Shown: piece after piece, positions 44,858 through 52,745 of the stretch
How the letters are laid out: each line of letters opens with the position of its first letter
How positions within the stretch are numbered: the first letter of the stretch is position 1
Translations under genes and position numbers: made by a program
NCBI RefSeq assembly: GCF_900240245.1
Contig: NZ_OESQ01000001.1
Location: forward strand, 1,172,712-1,236,711
DNA from: Lachnoclostridium edouardi
GTDB taxonomy: Bacteria > Bacillota > Clostridia > Lachnospirales > Lachnospiraceae
DNA: 64,000 nucleotides
Reading direction: 5' to 3'
Notes under the pieces: model-generated
Database searches by the model: none
What the model was told of the DNA's origin: nothing
Seen by the model: only the letters and a program-made list of their open reading frames with translations

Positions 44858-45643
44858 TCAGCCTTCATATCCTAATTTTCTGGAGGCCTCCAAAGCAATT
44901 TTTTTCAGATAATCAATATTATCCGGATTAATAATCTCATCCATTCTAAAAGAGGGGCCTGTTACGCTGATACCTGCCACCACCTTGCCTGTAAAATCGC
45001 GGATCGGCAGAGAGATACATCTGGCCCCAATTTCACATTCCTCATTATCAAATGCATAATCCAGCCTGCGCACAGCCTCCAACTCCTGCAGCAGCAGCTG
45101 TTTTGTCACTATAGTATAATCAGTAAACTTAGGCAGCCCTTTTTTCTCAATCATTTTATCTATAAAGCCTTCGCTGTGATTTAAAAGCAGCAGCTTTCCT
45201 ACGCCTGTACAGTGGAGAGGGGCTTGATTTCCTATGCGCTGCATAGTCTTTATCATCTGGTCCGGGCCAGGCACTACTTCAATATATACTACATTCATAT
45301 CCTGCTCTACCGCCAGGCAGACCGACTCTTTTAACGCTCCGGCAATTTCTCTGACATATGGACGAAGCACGTCCCTTAATTCAATATTTGAGCTGACTTT
45401 ATTTGCAATAAAGCAGATCTTGTATGTCAAATAATATTTTAATGTCTCCCTTTCCTGATCTACATAACCACATCCCTGTAATGTAGAAAGGAATCTGATA
45501 ACGGTGCTGGAGTTCATATCCAGGTCGTTGGCAATATCCTGAAGGCGCTGAGGCCCCTGTTTAGTGGAAAGATATTCAATAATTGCAAATGCTTTTTCTA
45601 CAGATTGATTCTTCTTTGATGCCTTCTCTTTCAGCTCTTCCAT
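44858..45643 (-). CDS. IclR-family regulator (AllR-like)
   Basis: A 261-residue IclR protein. The N-terminal winged helix is IIEYLSTKQGPQRLQDIA and NSSTVIRFLSTLQGCGY. The C-terminal effector domain has LHCTGVGKLLLL, DNEECEIGARCISLPI and VAGISVTGPSFRM, the usual IclR ligand pocket. In Enterobacteria the relative AllR represses gcl and all genes and responds to glyoxylate and allantoin. Here it is divergent from a gcl-like gene, so the same role is likely. TGTGAAAT motifs occur near both starts. Confidence 0.9.
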   Translation of the reverse strand: MEELKEKASKKNQSVEKAFAIIEYLSTKQGPQRLQDIANDLDMNSSTVIRFLSTLQGCGYVDQERETLKYYLTYKICFIANKVSSNIELRDVLRPYVREIAGALKESVCLAVEQDMNVVYIEVVPGPDQMIKTMQRIGNQAPLHCTGVGKLLLLNHSEGFIDKMIEKKGLPKFTDYTIVTKQLLLQELEAVRRLDYAFDNEECEIGARCISLPIRDFTGKVVAGISVTGPSFRMDEIINPDNIDYLKKIALEASRKLGYEG

Positions 45644-45820
45644 ATTTATTTCACATCCTAAACTTCAATTTCATATAATGAATTTACTTTTTCTTATTAT
45701 ATCATCTGTATATCTTTTTTTCAATGTAGTTTTTCATTTCTCTAATATCTGGTTCATTCGTGGTTTTGTTACAAATATCACAAAACCCAAAACTATTTTT
45801 CAACAAAATTGTAAAAAGGC

Positions 45821-45887
45821 TTGCAGTTTCCAGGAAGATGTGCTAAACTGTAATCACAGATGTGAAATTGGTTTTCACTATGTGAAA
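45821..45887 (+). promoter_or_regulatory. gcl promoter with IclR-type operator
   Basis: TTGCAG (45821-45826), 17-base spacer, TAAACT (45844-45849). Just downstream lies GTGAAATTGGTTTTCAC (45862-45878), with arms GTGAAA/TTTCAC, and a further TGTGAAAT begins at 45880. The form resembles IclR operators. A TGTGAAAT also lies ahead of the IclR gene itself (minus strand, near 45652). Confidence 0.6.
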
Positions 45888-45918
45888 TCCAGTATTTTAA
45901 AGAAAGGACGAGATTATT

Positions 45919-47598
45919 ATGAATTTATCACAGGCAATTGTAGAAATTTGTAAAAAAGAAGGCATTAAAGATGCTTTCGGTATCCCAGGCGCAGGCTGTA
46001 ATGCATTCTACGATGCATTAAAAGATGCAAAAGACGAGATTCATCACATTACTATGCGTCACGAAGAGTGCTGTGTACACGCAGCTGACGGCTATTATAG
46101 AGCAAGCGGAAGAATGGCTTTAGCTATTTGTACTTCCGGCCCAGGTGCAACAAACTTCACAACCGGTATCTATACAGCTAACATTGACAGCATCCCGCTG
46201 ATCGCTATTACAGGACAGGCAGTAAGAGCTCAGTTAGGCAAGGACGCTTTCCAGTGCGTAGATATGGTTGATATTGCAAGACCAGTTGCTAAGCACGTTG
46301 TTTGCTTAACAGATCCTAAGACAGCTGTTGACGAAGTTATCAAGGCTTTCAAGCTGGCTAAGAGCGGCAAACCAGGCCCTGTACTTATCGACTTCCCTCT
46401 GGATATGCAGAAGGTAGAAGTTGATTTTGATCCAGACTCCTATGAGCCAGTAAAGGTTGAGAATCCAAAGGCATCCCCAGCAGCTATTAAAGCAGCTATG
46501 GATATGCTTCTGGCAGCTGAGAAGCCTGTTATCTTAATGGGCGGCGGCGTTATCTTAGCTAAGGCTGAGAAAGAGCTGGTTGAGTTCGCTGAGATTATGA
46601 ACATTCCTGTAGTTATTACATACATGGCTAAGGGCGGCATCGCTTCCAACCATCCACTGTATGCAGGTATGCCAGGTATCCAGTGCGGTAACCCAGTTGG
46701 TAATAAAGTATTCTCTGAGTCTGACGTTGTTCTGGCTATCGGTAACAGATTTACTGACAGACATACAGGCGCTATCAACGTTTATACAGAAGGCAAGAAG
46801 TTCATCCATATTAACGTTGAGAGAAGCGAAGTTGGCAAGATCTTTAACCCAGATCTGGGCATCGTTGCTGATGCTAAAGACGCTATTGATCAGTTACTGG
46901 CCGCTGCTAAGGCTCTTGGACAGCAGAAGGGCGCTGACAGAGTTGCAGGTATTCCAGCTCTCCGCGCAGAACTGGCTAGAAAAGTTGACCACGACTGTGT
47001 TCCGATTAACCCACACAGAGTATTTGGCGAGATCAACAAATGCTTTGATGATGATACAATGTACACAACAGGCTGTGGTATTACACAGATCTGGTCCGGT
47101 CAGTTACAGGAAATCAACAAACCACGTAAATATATGCCATCCGGCGGCGCTGGCTGCTTAGGCTGGGATATTCCAGGCGCTATCGGCGCTATGGTTGCTA
47201 CAGGCTGCAAAGATAAATGTGTATGCTTAATGGGTGACTTCGGTTTCACATTCCATGTACAGGAAATCGCTACAGCTGCTACAGCAGGCGTTCCGCTGAT
47301 CGTTTGTATCGTAAACAACGCTTACTTAGGTCTGATCAGACAGAACCAGAAGTTTGCTTATGACTATGAGTACGGCGTAGCTATGCCAGAAAACCAGGGA
47401 ATCATGGACTATGTAAAAGTAGCTGAAGGATTCAACTGCGAGGCAGAGCGTGTATTCAAACCAGAAGATATTGCCGGTGCTTTTGAAAGAGCAAAAGCTT
47501 CTAAGAAACCTTACGTTATTGATATTGTTTGCGAGCCACAGGCACACTGCTCTATGGGTAATGATATCCTTCATGTAAGAGAATTCAACGCAGAATAA
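45919..47598 (+). CDS. gcl: Glyoxylate carboligase-like ThDP enzyme
   Basis: A 559-residue thiamine-diphosphate enzyme. Gcl joins two glyoxylates to tartronate semialdehyde and CO2. Whole-length similarity to Gcl is visible: AFGIPGAGCNAFYDAL, ADSIPLIAITGQA-like NIDSIPLIAITGQ, GNRFTDRHTGAINVYTEGKK, and the ThDP/Mg site MGDFGFTF to NNAYLGLIRQ. Enterobacterial Gcl has valine at the position of the catalytic glutamate, but here the sequence is MRHEECC, with glutamate at residue 49 as in acetolactate synthase. So activity could be Gcl or a related carboligation. Codon use is strongly biased, suggesting high expression. Confidence 0.82.
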   Translation: MNLSQAIVEICKKEGIKDAFGIPGAGCNAFYDALKDAKDEIHHITMRHEECCVHAADGYYRASGRMALAICTSGPGATNFTTGIYTANIDSIPLIAITGQAVRAQLGKDAFQCVDMVDIARPVAKHVVCLTDPKTAVDEVIKAFKLAKSGKPGPVLIDFPLDMQKVEVDFDPDSYEPVKVENPKASPAAIKAAMDMLLAAEKPVILMGGGVILAKAEKELVEFAEIMNIPVVITYMAKGGIASNHPLYAGMPGIQCGNPVGNKVFSESDVVLAIGNRFTDRHTGAINVYTEGKKFIHINVERSEVGKIFNPDLGIVADAKDAIDQLLAAAKALGQQKGADRVAGIPALRAELARKVDHDCVPINPHRVFGEINKCFDDDTMYTTGCGITQIWSGQLQEINKPRKYMPSGGAGCLGWDIPGAIGAMVATGCKDKCVCLMGDFGFTFHVQEIATAATAGVPLIVCIVNNAYLGLIRQNQKFAYDYEYGVAMPENQGIMDYVKVAEGFNCEAERVFKPEDIAGAFERAKASKKPYVIDIVCEPQAHCSMGNDILHVREFNAE

Positions 47599-47612
47599 TC
47601 TATTATAAATTT

Positions 47613-47645
47613 CAGGCGGCTGATGATTCAGCTGCCTGTTTTTAT
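47613..47645 (+). terminator. Terminator after gcl
   Basis: CAGGCGGCTGA (47613-47623) pairs with TCAGCTGCCTG (47628-47638) with one mismatch, followed by TTTTTATTT, 14 bases after the gcl stop codon. Confidence 0.88.
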
Positions 47646-47715
47646 TTCTCAAAAAAATTTTACCAAAAGTTTTGATGTTTTATAAGTATTTATAATATAT
47701 TTTTTCTATTGTTAT

Positions 47716-47750
47716 ATACTACTAATATGTGGTAGTATTAGGTAGTATTA
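47716..47750 (+). promoter_or_regulatory. Operator-like repeats upstream of the PurF-like gene
   Basis: ATACTAC (47716-47722) pairs with GTAGTAT (47732-47738), and GGTAGTATTA occurs twice in tandem (47731-47740, 47741-47750). TTGTTA near 47709 and TAGTAT at 47733 could be -35 and -10 elements, so the repeats would overlap the promoter. The regulator is unknown. Confidence 0.45.
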
Positions 47751-47807
47751 AGATATGTTTTATTATGAAACTGATCATTAAAATTACTACACAAAGGAGC
47801 AAACATT

Positions 47808-49214
47808 ATGGGCGGATTCTTTGGCGTTGCCTCAAAATCCAGTTGTTCTCTGGATTTATTCTTTGGTGTTGACTATCATTCCCATCTGGGGACAAAACGG
47901 GGCGGTATGGCCGTATATGGTCCCGGCGGTTTTCACCGTTCTATTCACAATATTGAAAATTCTCCATTCCGAACGAAATTTGAACACGACTTAGACGAGC
48001 TGGAAGGCAATTTAGGCATTGGATGTATTTCTGACAGCGATCCTCAGCCTTTATTAATTCAGTCTCATCTGGGCAGCTATGCCATCACTACTGTAGGTAA
48101 GATTAACAATCAGGAATCTCTTGTTCGGGAAGCATATGAAAATGGACATATTCATTTTATGGAAATGAGCGGCGGAAAAATTAATTCTTCTGAGCTGGTA
48201 GCTGCAATGATCAACCAACGCTCCAGTCTGGTAGAAGGTCTTCTCTACGCCCAGGAAAAAATTGAAGGGTCCATGACCATACTTCTCCTTACTCCTGAGG
48301 GAATATATGCTTCCAGGGACAGACTTGGCCGCACCCCTGTTATTATAGGAAAAAAGGAGGGGGCTTACTGCGCTGCCTTTGAAAGCTTTGCGTACTTAAA
48401 TTTAGGTTATACAGACCATTCTGAGCTGGGCCCCGGAGAAATTGCACTTATTACCCCTGAAAGCGTAGAATGTCTCAGCAAGCCTGGGCAGGAAATGAAA
48501 ATCTGCACATTTTTGTGGACATATTATGGCTATCCTACATCTACTTATGAAGGCGTGAACGTGGAGCAGATGAGGTACAACTGCGGCAAAATGCTGGCCC
48601 AGAGAGATAATGTGGCAGCTGACAGCGTGGCGGGAGTTCCTGATTCCGGTATCGCCCATGCTATCGGCTATTCCACAGAATCCGGCATTCCATTTACACG
48701 TCCCTTTATTAAATATACTCCTACCTGGCCTCGTTCCTTTATGCCTCAGAACCAGAAGCAAAGGAATCTGATTGCTAAAATGAAATTAATTCCTGTGGAC
48801 GGCCTGATCCGCAATAAAAAGCTTCTTTTAATTGACGACTCTATTGTCCGGGGAACGCAGCTGGGGGAAACCACAGATTTCCTTTATCAAAGCGGCGCCA
48901 AGGAGGTACATGTGCGTCCTGCATGTCCGCCTTTGCTTCACGCCTGCCCGTACCTGAATTTTTCCCGCTCTACTTCTAATCTGGACTTGATTACCCGCAG
49001 AATTATTAAGGACCGGGAGGGCGACAATGTTTCTTCTGAACTTTTAGATGACTACGCAAATCCAGATAGTCAGAATTATAAAGAAATGGTAGAGGAGATC
49101 AGGAAAAAACTGAACTTTACTACTTTAGCCTTCCACCGCTTAGACGACTTAAAAGAATCTGTAGGGATTTCTCCGTGCAAGCTGTGTACTCACTGCTGGA
49201 ACGGCAAGGGATAA
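47808..49214 (+). CDS. PurF-like amidophosphoribosyltransferase homologue lacking the N-terminal cysteine
   Basis: A 468-residue protein with the two domains of PurF: an Ntn-type glutamine amidotransferase half (HSHLGTKRGGMAVYG, ASRDRLGRTPVII) and a phosphoribosyltransferase half with the PRPP loop LLLIDDSIVRGTQ near residue 345. Active PurF begins with Met-Cys, and that cysteine becomes the nucleophile. Here the start is MGGFFG, so glutamine hydrolysis by the usual route is impossible. Ribosome binding site AAAGGAG precedes ATG 47808, ruling out a simple start error. The C-terminus is cysteine-rich (CKLCTHCW). It may use free ammonia or another acceptor, or be regulatory. It lies just after gcl with its own promoter. 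Confidence 0.85.
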   Translation: MGGFFGVASKSSCSLDLFFGVDYHSHLGTKRGGMAVYGPGGFHRSIHNIENSPFRTKFEHDLDELEGNLGIGCISDSDPQPLLIQSHLGSYAITTVGKINNQESLVREAYENGHIHFMEMSGGKINSSELVAAMINQRSSLVEGLLYAQEKIEGSMTILLLTPEGIYASRDRLGRTPVIIGKKEGAYCAAFESFAYLNLGYTDHSELGPGEIALITPESVECLSKPGQEMKICTFLWTYYGYPTSTYEGVNVEQMRYNCGKMLAQRDNVAADSVAGVPDSGIAHAIGYSTESGIPFTRPFIKYTPTWPRSFMPQNQKQRNLIAKMKLIPVDGLIRNKKLLLIDDSIVRGTQLGETTDFLYQSGAKEVHVRPACPPLLHACPYLNFSRSTSNLDLITRRIIKDREGDNVSSELLDDYANPDSQNYKEMVEEIRKKLNFTTLAFHRLDDLKESVGISPCKLCTHCWNGKG

Positions 49215-49230
49215 ATATAAATAAAATAAA

Positions 49231-49296
49231 GAGAGAGCTGTAAAACAAGCTGATTTTAAATATTAGCCGCCGTCTTTACAACTCTCTCTCTTTTTT
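49231..49296 (+). terminator. Terminator after the PurF-like gene
   Basis: GAGAGAGCTGTAAA (from 49231) pairs with TTTACAACTCTCTCTC (to 49290), followed by TTTTTT. Confidence 0.85.
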
Positions 49297-49369
49297 CATA
49301 TTCATTTTTTAATAGTTTGCCGTTTTTTCGCAAGCATTACTATTTTAAATTTGGGGGATTCATCACTGA

Positions 49370-49885
49370 TCAGTGGTCAACAGCCAGTTCTCTAAGGAGA
49401 ATGTTGCCATCCTCCGGCTGTATCTCATACATGCCGCTGCCGCTGTCTGTATTGAATCTTACTTTGTACACCTTTTCTCCTCTGCTAGAATCCAAGTTTA
49501 CTTCCAGGCTTTCAGCCCCCTCTACTTCTCCCAGGACAATCTCTTTCGCCTCATCCTCGCTTAGAGCAACGCTCTTACTGCCTCTGCCTCTTTCAAGCCA
49601 GCTTTTGTACTCTCTCAGCGCTCCATCTTCAGCTGACAGCCTCAGCCTGTAATATTCAGTCAGCTCCGGACAGTAATAAACAACCTCATAATTCTGACCT
49701 TTACTTTCTGCATACTGGAACTGGCTGTCCTCCGGTATGTACTGCAAAGCTTCTTCTTTTGCTTCTTCTTTTGTAATCGTACCTGTTTCACTGTAGGGGC
49801 CTGCATAATATACACCAGCATAAGACACTATGCTGCCTGTGAACAATGCAGCCGTAACACTCAATACTAATATAATCTTTTTCAC
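49370..49885 (-). CDS. Secreted PepSY-domain protein
   Basis: A 171-residue exported protein. A signal peptide (MKKIILVLSVTAALFTGSIV, cleavage near SYA-GV) is followed by two PepSY-like repeats: TITKEEAKEEALQYI with a strand pair ending EYYRLRL, and ALSEDEAKEIVLGEV with KVYKVRF. PepSY domains are thought to inhibit peptidases or act in envelope processes. It is a single gene on the minus strand, convergent with the PurF-like gene. Confidence 0.8.
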   Translation of the reverse strand: MKKIILVLSVTAALFTGSIVSYAGVYYAGPYSETGTITKEEAKEEALQYIPEDSQFQYAESKGQNYEVVYYCPELTEYYRLRLSAEDGALREYKSWLERGRGSKSVALSEDEAKEIVLGEVEGAESLEVNLDSSRGEKVYKVRFNTDSGSGMYEIQPEDGNILLRELAVDH

Positions 49886-49940
49886 GATTTCTCTCCCAAT
49901 GTATAAAACAATCTGAGGCGCCGGCCGCTGCCGCCGTCTC

Positions 49941-50062
49941 TGTTTTTTATTTCACTCGTTCCTCGTTTCATAAAACTACGGGAACCCCAAACTTCTCTAT
50001 CGCGAACTTTGGGTAGCAAATAGTTTCGCGCTTTGGCACTCAACTATTTTTTATTATATCAC
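49941..50062 (+). repeat. Structured dispersed repeat, copy 3 (second module only)
   Basis: About 115 bases matching 58444-58565: TTTTTTATTTCACTCGTTCC, then a hairpin CCCAAACTTC..GAACTTTGGG, then a terminator-like stem AATAGTT..AACTATTTTTT and TATTATATCAC. It lacks the first module seen at 26524 and 58352. It sits on the plus strand between the PepSY gene and the group B hydrogenase gene. Confidence 0.75.
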
Positions 50063-50094
50063 ATCAGGCCGAAAAAGTCACTTTGTTTTCTCTG

Positions 50095-51543
50095 CTATCT
50101 GTGCATGGAAAATTTGTCCATAGGATAATTTTTCAGATTTTCATGTACCTCTCTGCCGTCGGCAGCCGCAATAAGAGTATCTCTGTCCTTTTTAAATTCC
50201 ATTTCTGTTTTGTGTCTGCTTGGGCCGCCTACGCAGCCTCCTGTGCACACCATGCCTTCAATGAAATCCGCAGGAAGCTTTCCTACCTTTAAAAGCAGCA
50301 GCGCCTTCTTACATTCAGCTCCTCCGCTGCATTTCATAACATTAATATCTGTATTTTCTCCCATTTCCTTGAGACACTGAATGACAGCTCCGGCTACGCC
50401 GCCGCCGTTTCCAAACCGTTTTCCAAATACAGATCCGTCCTGCTCTGTATTCTCCGCCGGCTCCAGTTCTATTCCCTTGGCCCGCATCATAGCTCTGACT
50501 TCTCCGATAGTTAAAACATAATCTGCATTTCCAGTAATATTTAAATCCAGGCTTTCGCTTTTCTTTGCAGTACAAGGACCGATAAATACAGTGATGGCCT
50601 CAGGGTCCTCAGCTTTAATCATACGCGATACTCCGCACATAGGAGATACTGTGGTGGACATGTGATCTAACAGCATTGGATAATACTGTTTAATCATGTT
50701 TACAAAAGCCGGGCAGCATGAGGTTGTCATCTTTTTGCCTTCCTTGTAAGCTTTAGCCCACTCTTCTGCTTCCGCTGCCGCTGTCATATCGCCGCCTAAC
50801 GCCACCTCTATCATGTCAGAAAAACCTGTTTTTTTCAAAGCATTTTTCCAGCTGGCTGTTGTAATATTGCTGCCAAACTGTCCTTCTACAGCAGGGGCCA
50901 CCATGGCTACCACCTTTTTGCCTGCTTTAATCAGGCGGATAATATCCACCATAAATGTTTTAGAGCCAATGGCTCCAAAAGGACAGCTGTGGATACAGGC
51001 TCCGCATTGAATACATTTTTTCTCATCAATTACGCAAACTCCATATTCGTCATATGTAATAGCGTCCACCGGACATACCTTTTTACAAGGTCTTTCTAAG
51101 TGGGCAATAGCGTTATATGGACAGGCCTGAGCGCATTTTCCGCATTCCTTACATTTATTAGGGTCAATGTGAGCTCTTGTTTCATTCATGGAAATAGCCC
51201 CGAAATGACAGGAATTCTGACAGGCTTTTCCCATACATTTCCGGCAGTTGTCTGTAACTACATAGGAGGCAATGGGACATTCTTCACATGCTGCATTGAT
51301 TACCTGTACTACGTTTCTGGAATCCATGCCCTTTGGGCATTTTCCCTCTGCCAGGCGAACTCTTTGACGGATAATCTCTCTTTCCTTATAAATACAGCAG
51401 CGGAATTGGGCCTGAGGGCCTGGAATTATTTTATAGGGTATATCTGATTTTTTTTCTTCCAATTCACCTTCCCATGCCAGCTTCGCCACTTCATATAATA
51501 CATCGTGTTTGATGCGCAGCACTGTTGCATCATTTGTTACCAT
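50095..51543 (-). CDS. [FeFe] hydrogenase, group B
   Basis: A 482-residue protein. The N-terminal region has several cysteine motifs (CEECPIASYVV, CRKCMGKACQNSC, CKECGKCAQACP, CIQCGACIHSCP), for about four iron-sulfur clusters. The H-cluster domain has TSCCPAFVNM (L1), GPCTAKKSE (L2) and EGMVCTGGCVGGP (L3). This layout is that of group B hydrogenases, which are common in clostridia and whose physiological partner is not settled. It is last in the operon 54720 to 50095, after the sensory hydrogenase and phosphatase. AGGAGG precedes ATG 51543. Confidence 0.92.
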   Translation of the reverse strand: MVTNDATVLRIKHDVLYEVAKLAWEGELEEKKSDIPYKIIPGPQAQFRCCIYKEREIIRQRVRLAEGKCPKGMDSRNVVQVINAACEECPIASYVVTDNCRKCMGKACQNSCHFGAISMNETRAHIDPNKCKECGKCAQACPYNAIAHLERPCKKVCPVDAITYDEYGVCVIDEKKCIQCGACIHSCPFGAIGSKTFMVDIIRLIKAGKKVVAMVAPAVEGQFGSNITTASWKNALKKTGFSDMIEVALGGDMTAAAEAEEWAKAYKEGKKMTTSCCPAFVNMIKQYYPMLLDHMSTTVSPMCGVSRMIKAEDPEAITVFIGPCTAKKSESLDLNITGNADYVLTIGEVRAMMRAKGIELEPAENTEQDGSVFGKRFGNGGGVAGAVIQCLKEMGENTDINVMKCSGGAECKKALLLLKVGKLPADFIEGMVCTGGCVGGPSRHKTEMEFKKDRDTLIAAADGREVHENLKNYPMDKFSMHR

Positions 51544-51563
51544 GATAATCCTCCTTGTTCTGG

Positions 51564-52745
51564 TTAATAATATGTTACTGTTACTGTTTTACCCATTTCT
51601 TCTATTGTGTGCTTTAATTGCTCCACCAAATTCTGCCTGATTCCCAGATCAAATGGCAGGCCAGGATTCTGGTAAGCGCTGTTAATAGCCTTTCCCACGT
51701 ACAGATGAAGCTCTGTACAATCCTCAATCAGCATTTTTGCTACCATGGACGCCCCGTTAGGCTTATCCAGCTCCAGAAAGAAGTCCTCAGAAACTGTTTC
51801 GTTTTTCACATATCTTTTTAACAGCTGTATTACTCTATTTAAGGTCAGAACTCCCTCTGTCACCAGCTCAATGCCATCCATATAAGCCATTGGCGGAATT
51901 TCCGGGTCTACATAATTTAATGACACGTCCAGACGCTTATCTAAAACTCTGGACACAATTGTAGCGCTGGTGCCTCCGCAGACAATCCGCTTTGTGCCTC
52001 CCTCTCCCGCCATAAAATCTGACACCATTAGCTTATCGTCCTCAGGATTTTTAGCAGGCCCGGTCATCAGATGCACCGGCTTGCTGTCAATGATTCTCAT
52101 GGCGGCTACTGTAGTGTCGTCTCCTGGACGGCACATATAAAGATCGTCGCAGGCCTGGCAGATCGCTGTGGCTAAACGCATAGCGGAAATAGTCAGACGG
52201 TACTGCTTCACTGCGTACTGGGCAATTTCCTCCCAGGTCCATCCAAAGTTTAAAAGCTGTCCTACCCCGGCGTGAATTGTGCCGTCGCTCATCAGAATTA
52301 AGGCGTCCCCTTTTTGCACTTTAAAGCGGAATTCATTAATCTTTTTATCGCGAATAACACGAATGTTCTGAGGAATCCGCACCAGCTCTCCATTTCTGAT
52401 AAAAATACAGCTGGGGTTGTCAAATTCTATTAAATAAGCGTCCCCATTGTGAAATACCTGCAGGATGCTGAAGGTGGAGTAAGCTACTTTTCGCACCTGG
52501 CAAATAGGCAGGGTTTCCACAATGGTTTCCACACATTCTTCCAAAGTGGCTCCATTTAAAAACATGGTTCCCAGAATTTTAGAGGTAAGGGTGGAAAGAA
52601 TATTAGCCTTAACTCCGCTTCCCATACCGTCCGCTAAAATCAGGATATTAGAATCTTCTGTTTTCAGTATTTCTACTTTATCGCCGCACAGCACCTCTGT
52701 AAACTTATTTAAGCTTTTATAAGCTACGTCAACTGTAATTCCCAT
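51564..52745 (-). CDS. SpoIIE-type PP2C serine phosphatase
   Basis: A 393-residue cytoplasmic protein with a PP2C/SpoIIE catalytic domain in its first 230 residues: ILILADGMGSGVKAN (metal-binding Asp), ALILMSDGTIHAG and GDDTTVAAMRI. The C-terminal 150 residues form a second domain with GGTSATIVSRVL, of unknown role. It overlaps the sensory hydrogenase gene by one base (start ATG 52745), so the two are coupled. Such phosphatases act on anti-anti-sigma-like partners, so it may pass a hydrogenase signal to a switch that includes an RsbW-like kinase (230-652). That link is inferred. Confidence 0.85.
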   Translation of the reverse strand: MGITVDVAYKSLNKFTEVLCGDKVEILKTEDSNILILADGMGSGVKANILSTLTSKILGTMFLNGATLEECVETIVETLPICQVRKVAYSTFSILQVFHNGDAYLIEFDNPSCIFIRNGELVRIPQNIRVIRDKKINEFRFKVQKGDALILMSDGTIHAGVGQLLNFGWTWEEIAQYAVKQYRLTISAMRLATAICQACDDLYMCRPGDDTTVAAMRIIDSKPVHLMTGPAKNPEDDKLMVSDFMAGEGGTKRIVCGGTSATIVSRVLDKRLDVSLNYVDPEIPPMAYMDGIELVTEGVLTLNRVIQLLKRYVKNETVSEDFFLELDKPNGASMVAKMLIEDCTELHLYVGKAINSAYQNPGLPFDLGIRQNLVEQLKHTIEEMGKTVTVTYY

